Assembly (NCBI GenBank): GCA_032871835.1
Contig: CM065297.1
Location: forward strand, 40,115,098 to 40,179,097
DNA: 64,000 bases
Direction: 5' to 3'
Origin: Dipteronia dyeriana
Lineage: Eukaryota; Streptophyta; Magnoliopsida; Sapindales; Sapindaceae
The position numbers and the translations under genes are program-made. The number at the start of each line of letters is the position of its first letter. Position 1 is the first letter of the stretch. A model generated the notes under the pieces. That model searched no databases, was not told where the DNA came from, and saw only the letters and a list, made by a program, of their open reading frames with translations. Shown in pieces: positions 1 to 11,039 of this stretch.

Positions 1-26
1 CTCACCCTGAATGATTTTTCGGTTAT
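1..26 (+). repeat. End of Ty3/gypsy 5' LTR (putative)
   Basis: The first bases end in atttttcggttatca. This resembles the end of the LTR at 16781-17824 (atttttggctaaca). It is directly followed by a cgccgtctgtgggg block typical of the sequence just inside plant gypsy LTRs. The window therefore probably opens at the last bases of the 5' LTR of the element that fills the next 16 kb. The assignment rests on a short match. Confidence 0.4.
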
Positions 27-52
27 CACTTTTTAACGCCGTCTGTGGGGAT
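27..52 (+). other. Putative gypsy primer-binding region
   Basis: The bases ctttttaacgccgtctgtgg lie directly after the presumed LTR end. Plant Tat/Athila-type gypsy elements commonly carry a related cgccgtctgtggg stretch around the tRNA primer site. The tRNA complement itself looks degraded and I cannot name the tRNA. Confidence 0.35.
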
Positions 53-149
53 ACATCCACACCCATTCTAAAATTAATTTTTATCTACTTATTGTTTTAT
101 AGAAATTATGAGGCTTTGATCTTCCCAGATATAACCTGAGGCCTCGGGG

Positions 150-945
150 CAACAATCTGCCCCTTCAAATAGAAAGGCTCCAAAGAAGGATAAAATCTAG
201 GCATCGTAACCTGGCTCCGGCTAAACCAACCGTTGCGCGGGCTTCAGACCCTCTGGTGGTAAGCCATACCATGCTTGATCAGCAAGTAGTGGCCTTCGTA
301 GAAAATGACCGCCTTCATTTACTCATTGAAGGCATTGCAACCCAGTCGACGAATCCCATTACTCAAGGAGAAACAAGTAGACCAGAAACTAGACAGCCTG
401 CCTTTGACTGGTTGGGACCTCACCTGCTGGAATCAACCTACAATAGGACAGGACCTCAACCATCGATTCGAGATAGGTTAGGCCCATGCCCCCAGTTTCT
501 TATAGACCATCCTGCTTCCCACCCAAGCAGGTCAAATCTGTAATAGATATCCCACTGAGACAATAATGTGATTCCCCCCGCCGTACAACCTATAGGAGAG
601 AAGCCTGGCCTGAAGCGGGAGGCAACCTATGAAACGCTCGAGCAGATCTCGTGAATAAAATAAGGTTGAAGTATCCAGTTCATCTGAGGGGTTTGATAGT
701 GAGATATCACAGTTCTTTTCCAAAAGATATGGAAACAAGTGCCTGCGGGACCAGCTGATAAGAATGCAAAAAGAGATCCAATAGTTGAAGAAAGGAAAGC
801 ACCAAAAAGTCAAGAAAGATCCGCTGAGTCACTAGGAGGATCAGAGAAGCGGTGCTCCCACCTAAGTTCAAGATGTCGTCGGATTAGTTCTCTTATGTCG
901 AAGACCCGTTGAGTCATTTGGAGAGCTTTGTCCAGCAGATGGAAG
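150..945 (+). pseudogene. Ty3/gypsy gag remnant
   Basis: This is a decayed gag-like region. An open stretch of 95 codons covers 256-543. Further downstream, about 860-940, one frame reads PPKFKMSSD, then a stop, then FSYVEDPLSHLESFVQQMEV, which resembles the start of the retrotransposon gag domain (a PP..F.MP..Y.G..DP..H...F..QM pattern). Several in-frame stops and frame changes are present. Immediately after the QQMEV stretch the sequence jumps to RNase H-type coding, so the rest of gag, the protease and the reverse transcriptase are missing here. The gag call depends on a short motif and on position between the LTR end and pol. Confidence 0.45.
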
Positions 946-1440
946 TCTAGAACACAACTCGGGTAGCAGACTTCATGGCAGAATTCTCAACACCTCTCGA
1001 CTTCGATGCTTCCATGAAATCGGGGCTGAATTCAGAGAAAGGTCCAGGATTGATAGCTGTCAAGCCGACTGCAATCCTTTGGTCCTTTTCACTGATAAGG
1101 CATCTGGGTAAGCTAGAAGAAGGGCTGGCATCATCCTGATAGATCAAGGAAAAGCTGAATGTTGCCATAACCTCAGGTTTGAGTTCAAGACTATGAACAT
1201 TGAGGTAGAATACGGAGCTCTTCTGGCAGGAATGAGGATAGCCCTCGAGCTTAGGGTAGACTACTTACATATCAAGAGCGATTTCTGGCTCATTGTCAAC
1301 CAAGTCTCTGATCAGTACCAGGCTAAGAGGGATAACATGGCCTCTTATCTCAAACAGGTACAATTTCTCAAGAGCCATGTTAAGGGATTCAAGATTGAGC
1401 AGATCCCACGACAATAGAATCACATGGCAGACGTCTTAGC
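946..1440 (+). pseudogene. Ty3/gypsy RNase H remnant (Tat-type)
   Basis: Around 955-1000 one frame gives TRVADFMAEFSTP. The open stretch 1193-1417 contains EVEYGALLAGMRIALELRV, LHIKSDFWLIVNQVSDQY and KGFKIEQIPR. This is the pattern of the RNase H of plant Tat-lineage gypsy elements: NEAEYEALLAG-like helix, a SDS-like catalytic Asp with QLVVNQV, and the IEQIPR end. The function would be removal of the RNA template during reverse transcription. The first part (946-1190) is out of frame and full of stops, so no active enzyme is encoded. It is joined directly to gag remnants upstream and followed by integrase. Confidence 0.8.
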
Positions 1441-1489
1441 AAAGATCGTTGCAAATGGCGGGCAGGCTCTACCGAAGAAAGTACCCCCT

Positions 1490-2766
1490 CTAGGTGATCT
1501 CCTAGGCCAATATAGCAACGGGGAAGGAAGTCTATCAAGTTAATCGATCTCCATGCTGGATGGACCCCATAGCCACCTACCTCAAGAGGGAAGGCTCATA
1601 GAGGATCCCAACCAAGCCTATAAAGTTAAGAGGATCTCTGTTCGTTATTTTCTAGTAGACGGGTACCTCTATAGGTACTTCGATGCCTACATCCCGACGA
1701 TGCCAGCTGGGTACTAAGAGAGGTCAACTCTGGGGACTGTGAAAGTCACACCGGTGGAGAAGCATAATCATACCAAGTGGTTCATAAAGGATACTACTAG
1801 CATACAGTAAACCATGATGTAAAGCCGTTTGTATAGTCATGTGGACCGTGTCGAAGGGCTTCAAGCACCACCTACCCCTAGAACGCCTATTATAAATTAG
1901 CTCACCATAACCATTCAGGATCTATTGGATTGATTTGATCGGACCTCTCCCTAAAGCTCCAGGTCAAGCCAAGCGCACAATTGTTGCGATTGACTACTTC
2001 ACTCAGTGGCTGGAAGTGGAGCCACTGTCCCAGATCATAGAGGAAAACACCGCCATGTTTGTTTTAACAAACATGGTATGCAGGTTTGGTACCCCGATCA
2101 CCATCATCACTGACCTCATGAAGCAGTTTGACAATGCTCGATTCAAAAATTTTTGTAAGGACTTAGGAATCGATTTTCACTTTGCCTTAGTTTCCCATCC
2201 CCAAACTAATGGCCTGGTGGAGTCTACCAACAAAATGATCAAGAAGCTCTTGAATAAGAAGCTCCAGCCGAAAAAAGGGCAAGTGGGCAGAGGAGTTACC
2301 CGAGGTACTTTGGGCCTACTGGACCACTAAAAGGAATACTACCTGGGAAACACTACACCCTACTTCCTAGCTTTCGAGGTAGAAACGGTCTTACTTATCG
2401 AGCACAAGCTGACCTCATTCCGAGTCTAGTACTTTGAGCCAGAGAGTAATGAAGCTAAACTCAGAGCCACACTAGACCTCCTAGAAGAAAATTAGGACAA
2501 AGTGGAAGAATGGTAATTGTCTACCAAAGCCAGATTGTGAGATACTTCAACAGGAGGGTGAAAGCCTATAGCTTCAAAGAAGAAGACTTAGTACTTTGAA
2601 AGGTGACCCAGAACACCAAGGGATGGTTAGATGGGGTTTTAGAACCAAACTGGGAAGGTCCTTACTTGATAAAGGTAGTGGTCCGGAGTGGGGCTTACAA
2701 GCATGAAGATATAGATGGACGACCAATCGACCATACATGGAACACAAATCATTTAAAGAGGTTCTA
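1490..2766 (+). pseudogene. Ty3/gypsy integrase remnant
   Basis: The core is open at 1935-2330. It reads DLIGPLPKAPGQAKRTIVAI followed by DYFTQWLEVEPL, then a TIITDLMKQFDN segment with the second catalytic Asp, and SHPQTNGLVESTNKMIKKLL with the catalytic Glu. The D,D,E triad thus appears present, but the usual TDNG is changed to TDLM. A C-terminal domain lies at about 2518-2766, with RYFNRRVKAYSF, EPNWEGPYLIK and SGAYKHEDIDG, a typical plant gypsy integrase tail. Stops at about 2328, 2430-2470, 2600 and 2766, together with frame changes, show that it is dead. The enzyme would insert element cDNA into the genome. Confidence 0.88.
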
Positions 2767-2929
2767 ACCTTGAGCAAGGGACTCCAAACAGTTCGGTTCT
2801 ACCTAAATGTCTCCGTTAATTGCCTTTAAACATTTATGTACTCCTATTTCGACCATCAATCAAATTCCCAGTTTGTTTACTCTAAGTTTTCTACATTTCC
2901 ATTCTATTTATGCTTTAACTAGTGGAAAT

Positions 2930-3270
2930 TTGGCACGATCGCCTTGATCCGGGAAAGCTATATACCCATCCCGATGCCTTGGTCGGGTACTACCACTCGC
3001 CAAGAAGGATTTGAACACAAGAGCATAGTTGTCTGTTAGATCACTAGACTAGAGACTGGTCTGGGAAGCCCCCTCAAAATCTTTAAAGCCTTAGCTGGGC
3101 ACCACCCCTCACTGGGATGGGTCTGGTTAATAAGGTGTAGTTGCCTGTAAGACCTCGAGACAAGGGATTTGGTTATTGGGACCCATTCACCATCCTTGAT
3201 GCCTTGGTGGGGATACCTCCCCTAAGAAGAATATAGGTGTAAGTACATAGTTGCCTGCTAGATCGAAATC
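2930..3270 (+). repeat. Degenerate ~110-bp tandem repeat, three units
   Basis: Three diverged units end in catagttgtctgttagatca (about 3026), gtagttgcctgtaagacctc (about 3136) and catagttgcctgctagatcg (about 3245). Their interiors share 'cccatcccgatgccttggt' and 'cccattcaccatccttgatgccttggt' type text. The spacing is about 107-110 bp. Tandem repeats in this position are known from Tat/Ogre elements and can seed satellites. Confidence 0.6.
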
Positions 3271-3725
3271 ACCATAAAATGGTACTCCCTTGTACGGGGA
3301 CCAAAGGTACCTGGATTAGTTTGACTAAGGTATTTTACCAAAGTACTAGAATCCCAAAAAGTCGGGATACCTGGTACCTCAATTTCCCCAGAAAGGAAAA
3401 TCGGTGCAATAAAGGGCCCTAAGAGAGGCACATCGACCAAAGTACCTTGGTAACCTTGTATTAATAATTTATCTACTTCTACCTATCTTTTCACCAAATA
3501 TTTCAATTTGTTTTGTGTTGATAGGTCCTGATTAGAATAAGCACACACTGGGGACTCAAGTTAGTAGCTGTGAACACTTCAACCAAAACGTCACCCGGAT
3601 ACCGGGGTGCCACGACTAACAGGGATCCCTGGTACATAGGCATTTGCCACATGTTATTTCACCAATGTCTTGCTATGTGAACAATCCAAGATGCAAATGC
3701 AGTATCCTATAGGGACCGAAAAACT

Positions 3726-3760
3726 AGGAAACCAGGAAACCAGGAAACCAGGAAAACAGG
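3726..3760 (+). repeat. 8-bp tandem repeat (aggaaacc)n
   Basis: Three perfect units of aggaaacc are followed by aggaaaac and agg. This is a short minisatellite in the gypsy spacer. Confidence 0.9.
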
Positions 3761-4221
3761 AGGTCTTGTAGTCACTGGGGTTACAAGATCAACACCTAGA
3801 CTAAGTTCCTAGAAGGGGTGTCAACCATTCAATATGTGATGATCCTTTACACATAGCAGGATTTATAGCTTTTTAGCAATATTGGGTTTTGATTTAAATC
3901 AGGTATACACAAAGTCAGTCAAGGCAATGATCAATTAGATACAAATAAGAAGAACGAAGAAGATATCATTCATAAAATCAAGGGATCTCATCCCCTCTGT
4001 TGAGCTACATCAGGTCAAGTAGGGCGCCCATCCCCTGGTTACGGGCTACCAAAAAAAAAAGGGAAGTATGAATTTTCCTGACTCATGATCAAGTAGGGTG
4101 CCCACCCCCTTTCTAAGTAACGAAAACAAAAATAAGAATGAGGTCATGCATTGACTTCTTCCTGGTGGTCTCCTTCTGCTCCCTTCTCTAATGGTTGCCC
4201 GTCTTCCTCCAGCTCCACAAC

Positions 4222-5424
4222 TTACTCTTCGATCAGCACCTGAGCAACCTCAGCCAGGATATTAAGAGGAACTATCTCGGCCTAAGAAGCCCGAGAACCC
4301 TTACCTCATACTGCTCCTCCAATGGCTCCATTCAAGTCACGACCTTCACTAGAGCTAGGTCAGCTTGGCTTTCTACTACCTTCTTGTAGGCAGACTGATC
4401 TTCTACCACCTCTTTGTCCTTCTTCTACCATCACGGGAGAAAGCAAGACCTCTGTAATCCCAGACTATTGTTCCTCATCATGTGCACTTTTATCAGCACC
4501 AGTAGTTCTAGAGGGGCCAGCCACATCACCAACTTGGGTGGACAATTTCCTAGCCTTTTCAACGATCTATTCCCGGTTCCAGTCTACGATGGTGGATAGG
4601 TCAAATGGAAGAGGCAATGCTTGTGCATCTTGAAAGGCAGCGTAGAAGTATCCATTACCAAAAGAAAAGTCCACCTCAGCTTCAAAGCTAGCTACTTGAT
4701 CGTGCATAGCCTTATTCTCCTCTATCTGATCTCTGGATTTCCTTCTCTAGGAGTTCCTCTCCATAGCCCGCCTCTCTGATTTGAGGGTCTCCTGATCAAT
4801 TATGCACTTCAATCACTCAAAGTCGCATCGAGTCTACTCCAATACTTTCTCGGTTGTGTCCATATTGAGTTGTAATGCCTGCACCGTAACCTGAGTCTGA
4901 GCGAGCTCCCCTCTAGCTGCTTCAATGTCAGACTTAGCCTTTTCAGTGTGACTCTTTATCAAGGTCATCTAGTGGATCATAACCATATTGTATTTAAAAG
5001 TCTGCGGGTCACAACAACAAAGTTAGCCATCACCTGGAAAAAATAATTAAATGACGAAGCATGATATAATTCCTAGCTTACCTCGACGATGAGGGCATAT
5101 CCCTTGGTGAGTAAGATCTCAATTGTCAACGAGGTCCTTGGAGCAAGACCCCCACAGAGACAGAAGAGGACAAACCGATCCAAAACCTTGTCCTGTCTAG
5201 TAATCCAAGGATGGGGTCTAGTGCGATCTAGAGGAGCCACGGTAGTGGAAGCGACAACGCTTTTAAGACCCCTGATAGCTCGAGGAGGCACTGAAGCAGA
5301 TGGAGGAAGGGGAATGGAAGCAACAACAACAGAAGAGGAGGCAATAACAGTAGAACTGGTGGCAGTAATAGAAGAAGCGGAAGTAACAGAAACAGCCGAA
5401 GTAGCAAAACTTTGACCTTTCTCC
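4222..5424 (-). pseudogene. Gypsy antisense ORF, C-terminal part (copy 1)
   Basis: Read on the minus strand, this is the distal half of the antisense ORF whose start lies at 16412; the copia element at 5425-15106 splits the two halves. Around 4960-4830 it reads MTLIKSHTEKAKSDIEAARG and ELAQTQVTVQALQLNMDTTE, a helical, charged, coiled-coil-like stretch. Around 4680-4580 it gives FSFGNGYFYAAFQDAQALPL and STIVDWNRE, similar to the end of plant Transposase_28 'putative gypsy type transposon' proteins. The reading ends with NILAEVAQVLIEE and a stop at 4224-4222. Several in-frame stops occur, so it is a pseudogene. The protein's role in Tat-type elements is not established. Confidence 0.65.
5420..5424. 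repeat. Target site duplication of copia 1, left
   Basis: TCTCC lies immediately before TGTTAGGATT and is repeated at 15107-15111 directly after the 3' LTR. Confidence 0.95.
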
Positions 5425-6788
5425 TGTTAGGATTGTGCTCAAAAGTAAAAGTGTAATTATGTATTTTGACAATCGTTTCATATTAATAAAGTGATTTCTA
5501 GTTTAACAAAACTTATAACGTTTATAGTTTAATTATTATAACTGTCTAAAGTAAATAATCATAAGGTCAAAAGACTATGACAAATGAAAAATTATTCATG
5601 CATTTGGATATGTGTGAGGTAGACACAATTCTTTAGTTAGTCTTGAATAGTATTCACAACTTAAGATAAAAGTTAGGTGCCTTTATCATGTTAAAGTTGT
5701 AGATTATTTTGCTAGTATTTGAGTGGGATCAAATGTATTATGATGAGTCTAAAATCATCAAAGTGTGGTGTTTTTAGGCAAAAGAATCTAGTTCACTAGG
5801 TGCATTGAATAGGATCACAGTGAATTAATTTATCCACAACCGTCAGTGGATAAAAGTTTTCACATGAGGACAATCAGATAGTCTATCTCCATCCTGAGAT
5901 AAATGATGGACTTATGGTTGCTTGTGTTATCATTTGAGCTATCAATGATTGTGATTATATATCATAGTCTATCCTCGATAGTTTGGTGGTATTCATTTGT
6001 TAATCGATAGAGGACTTCATTTATAGATATGGACATCGTGGCTCCATTTATAAAATTTGAGTAGAATATCATCATATGGATATTTTGAGGTATTAGATAT
6101 TAAATAACGTTAAGTTTTCAACGGTGTCTATTGAAACATGGCTTCTGGACAAGTCAAAATATCCAAGTTCAAAATGTGGTCATATGAGTATTGATATTAA
6201 ATAACGTATAGGCGGTCTATGAGCTCTTGACGATTATTGGTATTTTTCACGAGGATACACTATCTCCATAAAGATTGTCTAGGGTAAGAATGAGTAACAT
6301 CAACTTATTCTATCTTTATTTAAGAGTTCAAATTTAGTTCTTTAGTGGAATGAACTAAAATTAATAGATCGAACCTAAGTGAAGCATTTGTTGATTGTGA
6401 TTAGGTTATGTTTATTGGAGCTTAAATTTAGATAGCCCGCCAAGATCCCAAATCCACACGAACTTGCATGGATCACTTGATATATTCTACCGGACCAAAT
6501 TATGGGTTCATCTAGAATTGTATTAAGGCATGTGGACTTGTTTTTTTTTAGTAAGAATATGTCTAATTCACATGTGGACTTTTTATAAAAGTCCAATGGA
6601 TTTAATAAAATAGGAAAAACAATATGTGGCCCATGTATACGTGTTGGGTGGCAAGGCTATGTAAAATAGCTTATTATATTGTTTATTTTTTTATTATTTA
6701 ATAAATAGAAATTAATTAAACTGGTAATTAATTAATTATTTAATTAAAATTCAAAACCTTTTTTCTAATAGGAAAAGGGTCTCCTAAT

Positions 6789-6813
6789 ATTATACTATTG
6801 TTCATAGTATAAT
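6789..6813. other. Conserved hairpin in copia LTR
   Basis: attatactat and atagtataat form a 10-bp perfect stem with a short loop. Equivalent hairpins occur in the other LTR copies (for example at about 14206-14230, with loop-side changes). They lie about 235-250 bp upstream of the TATA box. Confidence 0.6.
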
Positions 6814-7041
6814 TAATATTAAAGATTATATTTGATAAGTAGATAAATAAAAGGAATTATTAATCTAGTTAAATTAGGAGGTCTTTAATATGGTCACAAA
6901 TACACTATTTGAGTTGGATTAGGAGTCTTGGTGTAGAAAATGATTCTTTTTGGAAAAGGATTCTTGGTCACCAAGTAAATCCACCTAAGGATAGGATTCT
7001 TGCCCACCAAGTAAATCATTCATAGGAAAGGATTTATGATC

Positions 7042-7051
7042 CTATATATAC
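7042..7051 (+). promoter_or_regulatory. TATA box of copia 5' LTR (candidate)
   Basis: ctatatatac sits about 650 bp before the LTR end. The same box follows the same gatcctatatata context in the other LTRs (14458 and 56491). Transcription would start roughly 30 bases downstream. Confidence 0.55.
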
Positions 7052-7699
7052 TACCTCTAAATTTCGGTCAAGACCAGAATTGAAGCTCTAAAATTCATGC
7101 AAGCCAAAGAAAATTTAGAGAGAGAAAACAAATCGGCCATTACCTTATTCTTATTAGAGAATTTAAGCCAAATTGGAATTTTGAGTGTGGAGAATTTGGT
7201 TCTTGCTCTAGATAAATTATTTCGACTCTAAAGATTGGTGTGTGAAAATTTTGGCAAAGAGGAAAAGGAAAAAAGAACGTTTTGTTTTCGATAAGTGCAC
7301 TAGTAGCCTTTACATCAAAAGGTTTTGTGTACAATATCGAATCTGGGTTCACTTGAGTTTCAATCAAATTGATTGATAATTCACAAGTGACCTAATGTTC
7401 TTTGTTTTTCTCTTGAAGGATTATTGTGACTAACAAATAAAAGATTTTGTTTGTTTCCATCATCAAGTATACAATTTAAAGAAAGGAGCCCACAATCCTA
7501 GATGATTCACATTCGTGATTGGATTGGAAGATCTTACGGATTTAATTCGACGCTAGTTCAATCGTCACGAGAAAAAAGGTACGATACTGTTAATATACGT
7601 CAATTAATCTAGGGTTATGGTTCGTTCTATTAAAGGGGAAATTTTTTAAAATATTTCAAACCCTAATTTTACGCTTTCGTTGTGCGATTTTCCCTCCAA

Positions 7700-7713
7700 T
7701 TGGTATCAGAGCC
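7700..7713 (+). other. Copia 1 primer-binding site (tRNA-Met)
   Basis: TTGGTATCAGAGCC begins one base after the LTR end. This is the classic plant copia site complementary to the 3' end of initiator tRNA-Met. Confidence 0.93.
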
Positions 7714-7810
7714 TTGTTGTACCCTTGATTAATTGATGTATGTGTACCTGCATCTTTATCTTATTATTGTATATATGCATGTTTTAGAAAGAGATGACAC
7801 TCTAGGTATT

Positions 7811-7815
<5 letters not shown>

Positions 7816-7848
<33 letters not shown>

Positions 7849-7861
7849 CATTGGAATGTAT

Positions 7862-7917
<56 letters not shown>
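7816..7917. repeat. (TA)n microsatellites
   Basis: Two TA runs are separated by a short tttacattggaatgtatgga spacer. In copia copy 2 the same place (about 57199-57260) has much shorter runs, so the expansion is specific to this copy. Confidence 0.95.
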
Positions 7918-7918
<1 letters not shown>

Positions 7919-8246
7919 ATTATGTGGATTGTTGTTGCTCAATTTTGGTTTTAGAATTTTAATGTATTTTGTTTTGGGATTGTAACAAGAAGGGTGGCCT
8001 ATCATCGCCGTAATTTCCTTCTTGGTTGATATTTTATTTTTATTTTGTTGTTGTAATAAAAAAATGCACTATATTGTATTAAAAATACTGTAATATTTTA
8101 TTATTTAAAATGCGTCTGTAATACATTCAAGTATCGAAGACTCAAAGGCTTGAAGAATTGGAAGTAACCGGAACAAGTTTGGGACTGTGCAAGCCATAGC
8201 AACAAACATGCATGCGAAGAGCACGCGGCCACGATTGTTGTGGCCT

Positions 8247-8296
8247 GGGCTGCACATGGCAGCCCTATGGAAACCATGGGCTGTGCATGGCAGCCC
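8247..8296. repeat. GC-rich hairpin pair in copia leader
   Basis: gggctgcacatggcagccc and gggctgtgcatggcagccc lie 31 bp apart. Each can form a 6-bp gggctg/cagccc stem. Both are retained at 57597-57615 and 57629-57647 in copia copy 2. Confidence 0.8.
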
Positions 8297-9148
8297 TTTA
8301 TGGGGTTGTGGGCTGCGCAAGTCTATGGGAGGGAGTCAAGGGTGCGCACGCCCATGGGAGGCAGCCGAGGGAGTTCAAATGATGAAGGTCGCATGAAGTC
8401 TTGTTCTCCAAGAAAGAAGTTTTTGTATTCCAAGACATATGTAATTTACTTGCTTTTCTAGGATGGACCAAAATTGAAGCTATTTATATTTTCATAAATA
8501 TTGCAATGTTTGTCATTTTTTGATAACATGTCATATAGAATATAAGTGCCACTCATATATCACTTTTGGTATGAACATGCATTTAATGGTTTAGGTATCT
8601 AATTGGCATCTAGATAACTTGGTAAATCATTTTATGGAATTTGATCACACTCCTTAAATAATTGAGTGGGAGAAGGTGTTGTGGAACACCTACGGCCTCC
8701 AAGTTTAGTTGAGTTTTATGTTTCATGTTATAACCCCCCAAGGGGTATTCATCAATAGAATTTAGCAAGATACTTCTTTACAAGGATAGACTAGACAATT
8801 AACCCAAACGATATCTACTCCCAAGTAAGGGATATTCGTGAGGGAATATATTGAAGGTCGATAACTTGGTTACACACTCAATGTAATTTTAAAAATAACC
8901 TCCCAAGAGTTCTTGTTAATAAAATTGCATGGCTAAAATTGAAAACGTCGAATGTTATGTTAACAATTAGGTGGGACCTAGTCCAACTAGTAAGTTGTGT
9001 GAACTCCCAAAGGAGGCGTGACATTTATGGGTGTTGGATCACCGTTGAATTTTTTCGATTGAATTATTTAATTTAATTTAAGATAAATATTTGAAAGTGC
9101 TTTATCATGATTGTTTACTTATATAGTTTTTGTTATTAAAAAGAAATC

Positions 9149-9884
9149 ATGACCCCATACCTAATCAAACATCATAAAAGCTAATACTTAAACTGATGAA
9201 AATTATGTCACATGGAAAAGGGAAATTGGGTTATTATTGCAGTCTTAAAAGAATAAGTTTGTTCTATCCACTCATAAACCACCTATTCCTAATGAAAACT
9301 CTACTGAGGTGTAAAGAGACGAGTATCAACAGTGGGTAACTTCAGATGAGATGACTAAATGTTACATTATGACCACCATCTCCGACGTGTTGCAACAACA
9401 ACATGAATGAATGGAGTATGTTACTGATATAATGATGTCTCTAGAGGAGATGTTTGCTATGAATTCCAGGACGACTAAGAGGGAGACAATGACTGCTTTC
9501 ATGAATTTTAGGATAACACCTGGACAGGCTGTGAAAGATCATATGATTAAAGTGATAGCACATCTCAACATCGTTGAACTCAATGGTGAGACAAAAATTG
9601 ACAAGATTGTCAACTCACTGTCGGATTCCTTTGATTAGTTCAAGTTGGACTACACTTTGAACAATACACCTTGCAAGGCCTAATGCAAGATGTTCAAAGC
9701 ACCGAAAAGATTCTTGGGAAAAGCAGGGGATCATACGGTTGGTAAAGTTGCTACTGTTAAGACCGGTCAGAATGTCAAGAAACAGGAGAAGAAAAAGCAA
9801 TTTGGGTCTACCTAGAAGGAGACCAAGATAGTAACCAAGATCAAAGGAAAGTGTTTCCTTTGTGGTGAAAAGGGACAATGGAAT
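9149..9884 (+). pseudogene. Copia 1 gag
   Basis: The start is placed at 9149 by comparison with copy 2 (ATGACCCCAT in both); a frameshift follows at once. Downstream, ENYVTWKREIG-like text in another frame and the open stretch 9411-9638 (TDIMMSLEEMF, TPGQAVKDHMIKVIAHLNI, DKIVNSLSDSFD) are typical of the copia gag (UBN2-type) domain. The tail has a lysine-rich stretch and a zinc knuckle that begins CFLCGEKGQ but never reaches its His and last Cys. At least two in-frame stops (after LSDSFD and after QFGST) and frame shifts are present. Gag would form the virus-like particle. Confidence 0.85.
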
Positions 9885-10975
9885 GGAATGAATGTGAATG
9901 AATTCAACTTGCATTTAGACAACGGAGTGTTGGTGTCTACTAGTGTAGTGAGAGATATTAGAATCAATTTAGATTCTTATAGGCATTTAGATTTAATAAA
10001 CGTTTATTATATACAACAATTCAAGAGGAATTTAATTTCGGTTTCTTGTTTAAATAAATTTCGTTATTCAGTTACTTTCAATAAAGCCTTTATTATTAGT
10101 CAAAATGACAAAATTATTTGCAAAGGTACATTCGAAAATGGTATATTCTATTTGCATAGAAATATCTCTCACTTGTTAGACACCAAATCAACAAAACGTA
10201 ATCATAAAAGAGTAAAATTATCAAAAGATAAAATCTACCTATGGCATTTATGCCTAGGTAATATTAACCTTGATAGGATCAAAAGATTGGTTAGTGATGG
10301 ACCTTTAAGGGACTTAAAGGTTGATGATCTACCAACTTATGAATCTTGTCTGGAAGGTAAGATGACCAAAAGGTCTTTCATGAACAAAGTCATAAGAGCC
10401 ACTGAATGTTTAGGATTGATACACAATGATGTGTGTGGTCCTACGATCATTCAAGCTAGAGGTGGATATGAGTACTTTATCACTTTCACAGATGATTACT
10501 CAAGATTTGGCTATGTGTATCTCATGAGACATAAGTCGGATGCTTTTGACATGTTTAAAGCATTTAAAGCTGAAGTGGAAAATCAGCTTGAGAAACGTAT
10601 AAAAATCTTGAGGTCTGATCATGGTGGAGAATATCTATCTGGTAAGTTTTAGCAATATCTTATTGATAATGGGATAATTTCTCAGTTTTCTGCATCAGGT
10701 ACACCTCAACATAATAGGGTGGCAGAAAAGAAAAATAGAACTTTTTTGGACATGGTTAGGTCTATGTTGAGTTATTCAACGCTTCGTAATTCATTTTGAG
10801 GATACGATTTACAAACTGCCATGTACATTCTAAACGATGTACAATCTAAATCAGTTTCTAAAACACCGCATGAGTTGTGGACCAGGCGAAAGCCTAGCTT
10901 ACAAAACTTAAGGATTTTTGGATGTATTACGCACGTGTTAAAATGAAAGACCGAAAAGATAGAGTCCTGTTAAGA
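9885..10975 (+). pseudogene. Copia 1 protease remnant and integrase
   Basis: The open stretch 9888-10652 begins inside the protease region (FNLHLDNGVL, FKRNLISVSCLNKF), but the DSG active-site segment that should precede it is absent. Next comes the pre-integrase zinc motif, in which LGHI has become LGNI, then YESCLEGKMTKRSF. The integrase core follows, with the first Asp in LIHNDVCGP and the second in LRSDHGGEYLSG, and after a stop the TPQHNRVAEKKNRTF region containing the Glu. Stops at about 10650 and 10797 and a frameshift near 10900 inactivate it. Integrase would insert the cDNA. Copy 2 has the equivalent region at 59285-60330. Confidence 0.9.
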
Positions 10976-11039
10976 AACATGGATATTTGTAGAGTATCCA
11001 AAATGAACAAAAGGATATCATTTCTATAGTCTTTTAGAT

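Larger units (their letters stand above)
2767..4221 (+). other. Gypsy post-pol spacer
   Basis: This is the non-coding stretch between integrase and the antisense ORF, where Tat-type elements usually have a long spacer. It contains a degenerate tandem repeat of about 110 bp (2930-3270), an 8-bp tandem repeat (3726-3760), and two short related blocks with agtagggcgcccatcccc and agtagggtgcccaccccc (about 4018 and 4093). No convincing coding region is visible. Confidence 0.6.
5425..7698 (+). repeat. Copia 1 5' LTR
   Basis: This direct repeat begins TGTTAGGATTGTGCTC and ends TTTTCCCTCCA. It aligns along its length with 12872-15106, 54868-57082 and 62271-64000. It contains an AT-rich block with attaattaa runs (about 6700-6745), a hairpin (6789-6813) and a TATA box (7042-7051). 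Confidence 0.95.
7714..9148 (+). other. Copia 1 long untranslated leader
   Basis: About 1.4 kb lies between the primer site and the gag start. It holds two TA microsatellites (7816-7846 and 7866-7917), then a GC-rich island with two near-palindromic repeats (8247-8265 and 8278-8296), then AT-rich text in which short ctcccaa/aggag motifs recur (8735-9015). No gene is visible; the open stretches inside it are low-complexity. Confidence 0.75.

Noticed and set aside
7733..8005. Open stretches over the TA microsatellite on both strands
   Set aside because: They encode Ile/Tyr repeats from a simple TA repeat, and the copia copy 2 counterpart has a different repeat length. Not genes.
8105..8461. 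Overlapping ORFs in the copia leader
   Set aside because: They arise from the GC-rich hairpin repeats, are not conserved in frame between the two copia copies, and lie between the primer site and gag.
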